NCBI GenBank assembly: GCA_001566295.1
Contig: KQ964245.1
Span: 1,245,524 to 1,309,523 of the forward strand
Reading direction: 5' to 3'
DNA: 64,000 bases
From: Microdochium bolleyi
Taxonomy: Eukaryota > Ascomycota > Sordariomycetes > Xylariales > Microdochiaceae
Shown piece by piece: positions 55,527 through 64,000 of the stretch (within the stretch, counting starts at the first letter, position 1; every line of letters starts with the position of its first letter). Below the pieces are notes generated by a model that saw only the letters and a list, made by a program, of their open reading frames with translations, was not told the origin of the DNA and made no database searches. The position numbers and the translations under genes were made by a program.

Positions 55527-58363
55527 CTACTGGGCTGCGTTCTCGCCGGCCTGGACCACCAGGATGCTGGCCTGCAGGCCACCAAGCACGAGCTGCTGGC
55601 CCAGGACGCCGATGGTGTTTCGCATGCCCTCCTGCACAAAGTAGTTGGCGGCGGCAGGTGACGAGCTCGGCCTCCGCTGCTGCAGCTGGATAGAGTGCCG
55701 CCGGCCGACGACCACAATGTCGCCAGAGTTGCGCGGGTTCTGGCCGACAGTCTCGCTGGCGGCCTTGACGGCTTGCTCGGCGGCAGCCTTGCTGGGGACG
55801 CTCAGCTCCGAGAAGGTGACGCGTGCGGCCAGCTCCGCCGGCAGTGAGGACTGCAGGGTGCTGAACAGGGCGGCTTCCTCCGCGAGGCTGTCGACAACAG
55901 TGGGCTCCTCCTTGGAAACGTGCTCTGACGACGTGGCTGGAGCAGGGGATATGCTGTCGTCCGTGGCATCAGATAGTGTAAGGTGGAGGATGGTAGCCGT
56001 GACGTTGGGGTTCTTCGCAATCTGCAGCACAAAGCGGAGAGCGGCCCGGTCATCAGGGCCTCCAACGAAGGGCAGGAAGATGCGGTGGGACTTGTCGAAG
56101 TTGGGTAGCACGGCAATTTCTCTGCCGCTGCGCATCGAAACGATACTCTTGGATCGGGTCAGCCCAGGCCGTTCATATGTGCCTGTGCCATCTGTGTCAT
56201 TGCTGATGAGAACGCCCGTGGTGCAGATAGCCTTGGCAAAGACGGACCGCACGAAGTCGAGATGAGGGCCAGGGTTGTAGCGGTCCTCAGAGGAGACCCG
56301 GAAGGGGACCGACTGATCTTCTGTATTGCTGCCAACCTGACTCCAGGGCACGAGGACAAAGTCTGATTCCTGGCTCGACGCGGCCGTGACGACAGTGTCG
56401 GCATACATGCTCTCCGGGGTGACGACAACGTTGCCGGAGAAAGCAAGGTCATGCAGTCTCGAGAACGTCCTGAAAGCATTAATGACAGGGTCGCGCTTTG
56501 CATAGTCGTCGGTCTCTGTGACCTTCATGACGGAAGAGGTACGGTCTGTAAGTTCCAAGATTCGCAGAGCGTGAACCTCCAGCGGACGGGTCCTGGGCAC
56601 GACGGTCCTGGCGCCGTCGCTCACATGGGCAGCATCTTCTACCGGTGCGGCAGGCACCTCTTCCACTCCCAATATCGACAAGAACGTGAACGTGCTAGGG
56701 AGACTGTCGAGACGCAGGTATACGAGGACGCGCTGGATCTTGGTCTTGTGCAGCTTCTGTGCCGAATCAGAAATGCTGTTGTCGTCGTGCACGATAGGCT
56801 TGCCGTCCCAATCGATCTCACCACGCTTCCAAGCGTCCAGCTTCTTGCGGTACCAGGGAGGGTACAGCCACTGGGCCAGGGGCGTCGTCGTGAAAGTAGT
56901 GACGAGTGCCATGATGACGAACATGGTGAAGGTCCTCTGGTCCAGGATATTGGCCTGGTAACCAATGTTCTGTTTGATGGGTTAGACAAGCCGCCTGAAA
57001 CCGAGCTACGACGAAATATGACCGTCAACTTACAAGAACGATAAGCTCGACGAGGCCCTTGCAACTCATGAGACATCCAATGGCGAGACTCTCTCGCCAG
57101 ACAAGGTTCATCGCCCTGGCAGCGAGCGTGCCGCCAATGATCTTGCCTGCAAATGCGCAGGCAAGGACGCCAACGACGTAGGCCCAGGTCAGACCGTCGT
57201 TGAGAAGGCCCAAGTCCGTGTTCAGCCCCGAGAGCGCGAAGTATAGCGGCAGGAACAGGGCAGAGATGAGATCTTCCATGCGTTCCGTGACCTTGATACT
57301 GAAACCACCTTCGTGTGGGCAGATCAGGCCGACCAAGAACGCGCCAAAAATGGCATGCACACCAATGATGTCTAATGGTCACATGTCAGCGGAGAGCTCT
57401 CTTCGGGAAGGGCTGCCTCAACCTGGGAGACTTACTCGTGAACCACGCCGAGATGAGTACCAGCACGAGGGTGACCATGATCATGGACTCACTAGGGCCA
57501 TTCTGAATGGCACCCTTTCTGCGCAGTAGCCAGTGGAAGGCGGGACGAACAGCAAAGACGAGGAACAAGGTCCACGCCACGGCGACGAGGAGGACCCAGA
57601 GAGCAGCGATGCCGGATCCGTTGTTGACGAGAGCGACACAAAGGGCGAGGAGAACCCATCCAACAACATCGTTGCCGACACCTGCCGCGAGGACGGTGAC
57701 ACCGACGGGCGTGCTGAGCATATCGAGCTCTGTCAGGATTCGGCAGAGCACGGGAAACGCTGTGATGGCCAAGGCGGTGCCGATGAAGAGGCCGTAGACG
57801 GCGAAGCCGATGGTTGACTTTGACTTGTCGTGGAACTGCTCGTAGAGGCCGGCGGCGATGGCGTAGCCGAGGGCGAAGGGCAGGGCCATGCTGGCAGCTC
57901 CGACGCTGGCGGCGACGCGCCAGTTGTTGACGAACATGCGCAGGTCGACCTCGAGGCCGATGAGGAAGAGGAAGAGCAGAAGACCGAGGTTTGCGACGTT
58001 GTTGAGGACGACAATGGAGTCCTTTGGGAAGATCTCGTCCCTGAAGCCCGGGATGCGCATGAGGACGGAGGGGCCGAGCATGATGCCGCCGATGACCTCT
58101 GCGATGACCCTGGGCTGCTTGATGTAGGAGAGGGGGTAGTGGAGGGCGCGGCAGAAGACGATGATGATGACGGACTGGATGATGAAGAGGGTGATGGGCT
58201 GCGAGGTGGACCAGGCGTTTGGCTTGATGCCTTCGAAGATGCCGGCCTGGGGCGGCGCGGTGGTGCCGTTGGTGGCCGTGCCGCCGGCGGCGTGGGCGAC
58301 GGGCACGAGCAGCCCGGCGGCGGCGACGGCCATGGCGAGGGCGGAGCGGGCAGTAGGTTCCAT
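55527..58363 (-). CDS. kha1: K+/H+ antiporter of the CPA2 family (Kha1-like)
   Basis: Exons 57436-58363, 57034-57371 and 55527-56969 on the minus strand give 902 residues (yeast Kha1 has 873). Both introns are 64 nt (GTAAGT donors, TTAG and ACAG acceptors) and close in frame (AWFT-N-IIGVHAIFGAFL; VELIVL-NIGYQANILDQ). The N-terminus is hydrophobic (ALAMAVAAAGLLVPVAHA) and may be a signal peptide. About 12 membrane helices span residues 55-470, with EVIGGIMLGPSVL, FLIGLEVDLRMF and the ion-binding Asn231-Asp232 pair in AAGVGNDVVGW. The Asn-Asp form is typical of electroneutral CPA2 members. The 430-residue cytosolic tail includes a stretch resembling universal-stress folds (RIFLPFVGGPDDRAALRFVL). 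Known relatives act in Golgi/endosomal K+ and pH homeostasis. The start at 58363 (MEPTARSALAM) is preferred over an in-frame extension to 58573. Confidence 0.93.
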
Positions 58364-58796
58364 GATGGCGGAAGGCGGCGAGAGGAGGCGGGAGGAGGCT
58401 CTCTGCTGGCTGGCGAAGGGGAGGTCGGCGAGCGGGCAGCGGGCGACGTCAGAGCTACCTATATAGCGCCCAGGCAACGTACGCGTACCCAAGACTGAGG
58501 CAGGCTGAGAGAGAGGTGCAGGTGAGGAGCAAGGAGAATTAGAGTTGGAGCCGGAGGCCGGAGGGCAGGCCACGGCTGCAGATGAGGCTCAGTCTGGGGG
58601 AGGCACCGTCGCACCGTCACACCCTCGCACCCTGCAGGCACACGCCAAGCCATGGCCTAGACTGTGGCCCTTGCCAGGGCTGGGCTGGAGGGGCACGATT
58701 AAGCTCGACGTTGACCGCTGCTGTCTCCGGGGGCCGTGGGGGCAGTGGGCAGTTGGTGGCGAGCCCGAGCCAGCGCCAGCATCAGCTGATGCCCGT

Positions 58797-58812
58797 GATT
58801 GATTGATTGATT
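58797..58812. repeat. GATT tetranucleotide repeat, 4 units
   Basis: Four perfect GATT units in the antiporter promoter region. No function is evident. Confidence 0.85.
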
Positions 58813-61800
58813 GTTGCTGGTGCTGCTGGCCCAGATGGCCGAAGGGATGGCGTGTCTGATATTGGCCCGCGAGAGGCGCGTCGGGCGGGCACTGACTGGG
58901 ACGCGGAGAGGGGAGGATTGTGAGCACCTTCCAGGGGAGAGCTCCTTCCCCGGGCCACCCTCCTCCGCCTGGCATCTGATCGGAGCCTCGCCCTCGTCCA
59001 ATGCTCCAGAAGCCTCGAGTCCAGAGCCTCGAGTGGGAACCCTGCAGCAGGCCGTGCTGCGCAAAGGCACCTGGGCAGTCGTATCTTGCTCCGAGGCCCC
59101 CGTGATGCGCCCATGTGACGCCCGCCCGCAGCTTCCCGTTGGCAGGCGCTGACGTGCTCACCCGCCGTTGCAGGGGTCCTGGCATCCTGCAGCTTGCTAG
59201 ACTGGGCTAGCTGTCTCACTCCTTTGTTAGTTGGTATCCCGATCCCCATTGTTTGGTCTTCCAGGCCAGAGATGGTGTTGTGTCTCGCGTGCCACAGCAG
59301 GCACCGCGCGCGTGTGTATCTCTGAGTGCGTGTCACCAGACACTCCATGCCCTCGGGACAGCAGCCTGGCCCAGACCGTGGTCGCCTTCGGAGCTTTTCC
59401 AGTCGGCTCCAGTCGGCTCTGTGCAACGCACGCTCCAGGACCCCTGCCCATCATCCCCGGGTTTCCACCGACTTCACGACATTCGTCTTGTCTTGGAACG
59501 ACGAGAAGAATCCATGCATGTGCTTCTGTTGGCTCGACCCCCTCTACTCCGTACGAAATACCGCATACTGAGATTCATTTCCCGCCCGTCAACGTTCTGC
59601 CGCAACGTGATGCCGCCATGTTTCCCCGCAACCCTGCCCGAGACCTTGCAACTGTCCTGCAGCACCGAATCCTAAACCCATCTCCCTCCCTGCACAGCCC
59701 TCCAGTGACTGACACATTGACATGCCAAAGTGGAGCCAACCCATGGATATAGACTCAAAGAGTCCACATCTCTCCCCACACTGCCTGCTGGCTCAATCTT
59801 GTTCGATTCCATTCTAGCCTACAGCATTCAAGGGACATCGGCTACATCGACAGCACATCGGTTGCAGCCACGCAGGGGCGAGTCACGCTGATGGATCGTC
59901 GTTGCCGGGATATTGCTAACCCGCGGCGATGGAAGGCGAGGTGGTATGCACTCGTGACTTCTCAGGTGTCTCTCTCTCATTCTGCAAAGTTGAGATAACC
60001 AGAAGACATAACAACAATCATGAAAAGGACGCTGGATTGGCGCAACGTGCGATGGTAGGAGGCAGAGTAGTGTGCTCGCCGGGGACATATCAAAATTACA
60101 CCGCCAGCCAGCCCTCATCCATGTGTGACTTCTTCCCAAGTGTTCCAAACCAGGGTGCCGAGAGGAGAGATATCAGCATTCCCGCAGTACGGTATCCTCA
60201 GTTCATGACCACCGAGAACAGAGTGTCACTTGGCCTTGTGAACACGCCATAGGAAGAGAAATTTCACGGCGCAGATTGCACGACACTGACCCGTCGAAGC
60301 TGATCCACCACCTCTTATGTTACGTTTTAAAGCCCATGTCTCGTGTTGGTCTGGAGAGGTCATCATCCAGTCTCCCGGACGTCCCTGAGCTGCCCTATGT
60401 TCTCGCACGAGAAAAGCGGCCCTCGGTTAGTTCGAACGGCCACTCGATCAGATAAATTTGCCAAGTCAACTCTGTATAAATTGCTGAGAGCAATCACGCA
60501 GCAGTCGCGTGCAACACACAATGGCTTGGCTATCAACTCGCCCTCAACTCGAGAGATATTAACAAGGTCACTGCAATCTACCCCTTCTCTTCTCAACTTG
60601 TTCTACCGCACTAGGCCGCTGTGTCCGTTGTCCGAGACGATCACACAAGCACCATACAGACACACATGGCGTCAGGAAACCCCATGGGACAAGTGAAGAC
60701 GGCATTGCCAGGACAGGGCGTTGTGCCTTGGGTACTCATGCTTTCGCGAAACAATTCAAGATCATATAGTCCTTGAGTCTCATCCAGAGCGAGGCGAGAT
60801 CTGGTGCGGGCTGGAGGAAGAGCCCCATAATCAGCCAGGACCAAGGACCGGGTCTGTCGTACTGTTCGTGCAATTCGTATCATCAAGTCCAGTTCCACTG
60901 GCAGTGGTATTTGTACAGCGCAGATGGGCAAAACCCCAGTGGTATGGTTTTGTTCCAAGGGCCATCGTTGATATCTACACATAGGCCAGAGAGAGCAGTA
61001 TTGGCTGGACGATAGAGATTAGAACTATCACGAGCTTGACGTTGAAAGAACAGCCCAAAGAAGACTATCAGTAGAACTTATCTCTCCAAGGCGTAGGTAC
61101 AGGCCCTGCTCTCCCCATTTTATGAAGAGAGGCTACGGAATAACAACAAAGGCGAGATGATAATGAATTCTTTGTGTATAAAGAATCTAACGAAAGACGG
61201 TTCTACATCGGACAATTGGCATCTCAAATTGAACTGGGAAGCGTGCCCTGAGCATCTCCCACACCAGCAAGTGCTGCAAGTCTTGATTCCTGAATTCAAC
61301 CCAGCGGAAAAGAATTCAGCCCGACTTGAATTCTCCACGAACGGAGTCCTGCGAGTCTCCCTTCTGCCACTTGACCCCGAGTCCCGGAACCTTGCCTTCT
61401 CGCACATTTCTTCAGAGTTTGCTGGTCATTTTCCGCAGTCTGGCTCGACCTAAGGACACTCACAGCGGTCAGAAGAGGCTGGTGTTCTTGCCCCCGATCT
61501 TCCCACGAGGTATGGTGTACTTATAAGGTGTTCAGTCAGTGACTAAGTAGGAAATGAAGCATGAACACCGGGAATCCGAATAGGGCCCCCCTCAATAGGA
61601 GAATACTCGAGCACGTTTACGTCTTCTCACCAAGTAAACGAAACGCGAGCAGGCACAGCGGACGTCTTGTCAGTTTCACCAAAGCTTGCCCTTTCTTCCC
61701 TTCAGTCCGCCAAATGAAGAGAAGCCTCACAGCTGGGAACAACACAAATTGAGCTGTGTCTTCGGCAAGTGGCAAGACCGTTCCCTATAAGAATGCTCCA

Positions 61801-63515
61801 TCTACATCGGACCTAGGTCCCGTGTCCAAAGGGTGGCCTTGATGCAAAATCGCACCGCGTGCAAGCTATCTTTTGCCTATAGAGGATACTGGGCGCCGGG
61901 GAGACAGCATTGTCGCTACGCGCCCTCCTCCAACACTTGTCACTACGCCCTAGCTAAGCGTCCGTGTCACAAATCTTTCACTAAGGTAGGAATTTGGCAA
62001 CGGGGTTCTACCGCCACTAAAACGCGTGCTTGTACAATATAAAGACCTCATCGCGGAACAAACCAGCGAAGAGGCCGATAGAGAGGGCGCCCCGATTGGA
62101 GGACTGCTATATAAACGGGAAGAGGCAAGACAGACAGCAATGGCATCGTGGTTGTGGCAGGGCTCCGCCACAGTGGATGGTTCCGTTGATGAGATATCTC
62201 CTCTTCAAGACTGATGTCGCCTGATCTATCGTTTGACACTCATCCCGTGATCAGTCAGTCCGAAGTAGCAGTACCTAGAAGTGTCAAGATGAGAAGCTTT
62301 GTGCCAAGAGGCAACAAGCAAAAGAGTGCCGGTTGGGCAGCAACATCACCAGACACACAGTCCAGCAGCCTGACGGTCAATCCGCCTTACACTCACGTAC
62401 TGTATAGCTCAGTGGCCTTCCAGTAACGACTTGCCGCGTAAGTGAGCTATTCTTGTCTTAACAATTAGAGTAACAGACAGGGTTTAGGTAAAGGTGGAAC
62501 TCGCAGGATAGTTAAAGAAATGGCGAGCATCAAAAAGCCCCCCTATCTAGGACTTTTGCTCCCCCATCAGAATGGCCCTCCCCTTCGAGGACCAGCGTCT
62601 AGCGGGGCCCAAGACCCAGGCGCGACGGTTTACCGGGACCACCACAGGCCTGGATGAACGATCCCGTTCCCGCTTTGATACGATGGCGGACACACTGGCA
62701 GGGTAGCCAGTGCGGTTACGGATGCAGACTCAAAGTCTCCCTCCGGAGACAACGGGAGCTCGAGGCGGGAACGTTGAGACAGCAGGACGATGCTCGAGAT
62801 AGAGCATAATGCTCCTCCCGGGGCGTTCCCCATGAGCCATCAACTACCGCTACCAAAGACCGCTGCTCGAAAAGAAAGCTTACACGTCCCGCCAGCTGCC
62901 GAGAATCAGGGACCCCATGGTCGATGGGGCTGGAACTGGAGCTGGAGCTGTGCAAGGGAAGTAAGGCACAGCGCGAGCCCACTCGGCCGCAGCTATTCCG
63001 AGAGAGCCATGATCCACTCAAGCAGGTTGCCCGTCATCGGCACTCACCCGCCACGCCCGCAGCGGCAGAGCACCCTCTTGGATCTCGGAGGACCTTGCAG
63101 GAGGACGCAGGATGGGCGCACTCGTTGCATGGTGGCCGGCAGAACCCAGGCCGATGGCTGAAACTGCAAGCGAGCCCTCCTTTCTCGTTGGAAAAGGGGT
63201 TTAGATTTCTTCATCTACACACGCCCTCCCTTTCCTGGCCCACGATCAGACGATATGCGAAGGGAAAGACCAGGGTTCTATCAACCAATCCCGCTCTCAA
63301 CTCTTTGATTCTGGGAGGGCTCTACCATGCAGCTTGAAATTGGGCCCTAATACTGCAAGTCGAGAAGAGACTCGCGACGGCCGCTAGCCAGTCCTACGAG
63401 GCCAGAGTGAAGTGCGTTGCCGAGAGGGGAAGATAGCACGAAGAGCACGCAGGACTCGCGGCAAGGGATTCGCACAGCCAAAGATAGCCTTATCCCGGAA
63501 TGCTGACGCGGACAT

Positions 63516-63531
63516 GGAGAGAGAGAGAGAG
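63516..63531. repeat. GA dinucleotide repeat
   Basis: About eight GA units that run into a G-rich segment. Non-coding. Confidence 0.85.
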
Positions 63532-63874
63532 GGAGGGCCATTTTCCGCATGCCCTACTCGCCAGTGTAAGCACCGACATAGCCTGAAGCCCCTCCGGCCG
63601 GCACTTTTCCCTCCGGTGGCTTCGCCTCAACGGCACAGCCAGGCAGACTGTCCGGGTCGTCAGCGGCGTCAGCGACCGCAGTGTTCATGGGGCATCACTT
63701 TTTGGGTCTTTTTCTTGTTACAGGTCATCGCTAGCAATGCATCCGCGTGTATGCCATCACGGAAAGGGCTGGGGACGAAGTGACTTACGCCGTGCATAGG
63801 CGCGCCGGACCTTGCCATATTGGGGCAATGAAAGTATTTGTGGCCGCCATGGACTTCTAGGACGATCAAAGCAC

Positions 63875-63904
63875 CTCCACGCCTTAGCCCTCCACGCCTT
63901 AGCC
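63875..63904. repeat. 15-base tandem duplication
   Basis: Two exact adjacent copies of the unit CTCCACGCCTTAGCC near the end of the window. Too short to be a minisatellite of known kind; probably a local duplication. Confidence 0.9.
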
Positions 63905-64000
63905 GTCCGCCTGCGCCGCCAGCCCAAGGAATATTCGGGCGCTGGTACAGATTGCTCCGCATTGTGCTTTGAAGTCGGTCGGAGGAGGCGAGTCGAATCA

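Larger units (their letters stand above)
58364..64000. other. 5.6-kb terminal region without a supportable gene
   Basis: From the antiporter start to the window end I see no domain-bearing frame. The longest frames (59231-59752 +, 58782-59426 -) are Ser/Arg/Pro-rich and look random. A GATT microsatellite lies at 58797-58812, a GA run near 63516-63531 and a 15-base tandem duplication at 63875-63904. Sequence from about 61.1 kb onward has a patchwork of short frames with more ordinary-looking amino-acid use (for example 61157-61453 +), which could be eroded coding or mobile-element sequence, but no family motif is visible. Confidence 0.45.

Overview
The window is nuclear DNA of a filamentous ascomycete (Pezizomycotina; a Sordariomycete is my best guess, but the class is not proven). 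The signs are short introns (mostly 52-107 nt) with GTANGT-type donors and YAG acceptors, CT-rich stretches just before start codons, moderate GC, long low-complexity tails on regulatory proteins, and single-copy fungal genes such as MED13, RSC9, SCP160, STE20, KIN1, CAF40 and KHA1. I found no operons, CRISPR arrays, rRNA, tRNA or intact transposons.

Layout. 0.7-14.5 kb: four plus-strand genes: a CXC (tesmin/TSO1-like) cysteine-rich protein, a large acidic single-pass membrane protein, Mediator subunit 13 and methylthioadenosine phosphorylase. 14.8-20.5 kb: two minus-strand genes: a large conserved-looking helical protein that I cannot name and a basic low-complexity protein. 21.4-24.4 kb: RSC9 (+). 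25.2-29.1 kb: SCP160/vigilin (-), convergent with RSC9. 33.0-36.0 kb: the PAK kinase Ste20 (+). 37.4-38.5 kb: an SDR polyol dehydrogenase (-). 48.2-51.6 kb: Kin1 kinase (+). 53.1-54.3 kb: CAF40/Rcd1 (+). 55.5-58.4 kb: a Kha1-type K+/H+ antiporter (-). Exon structures were worked out by hand by matching splice phases across each junction, and nearly all introns close in frame with conserved residues on both sides.

The genes do not form one pathway. Three act in transcription or mRNA control at the complex level (Mediator kinase module, RSC remodeller, CCR4-NOT), one in translation and mRNA binding (Scp160), and two are polarity/signalling kinases (Ste20, Kin1). MTA phosphorylase, the SDR enzyme and the antiporter are metabolic or transport genes.

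Three long stretches have no gene I can support: 29.1-33.0 kb, 38.5-48.2 kb and 58.4-64.0 kb. They hold microsatellites and homopolymer runs, and perhaps long leaders, non-coding RNAs, lineage-specific genes or decayed mobile elements. The best candidates for undescribed biology are the unnamed helical protein (14.8-18.3 kb), the membrane-anchored acidic protein (4.0-7.2 kb) and the 9.6-kb gene-free block upstream of kin1.
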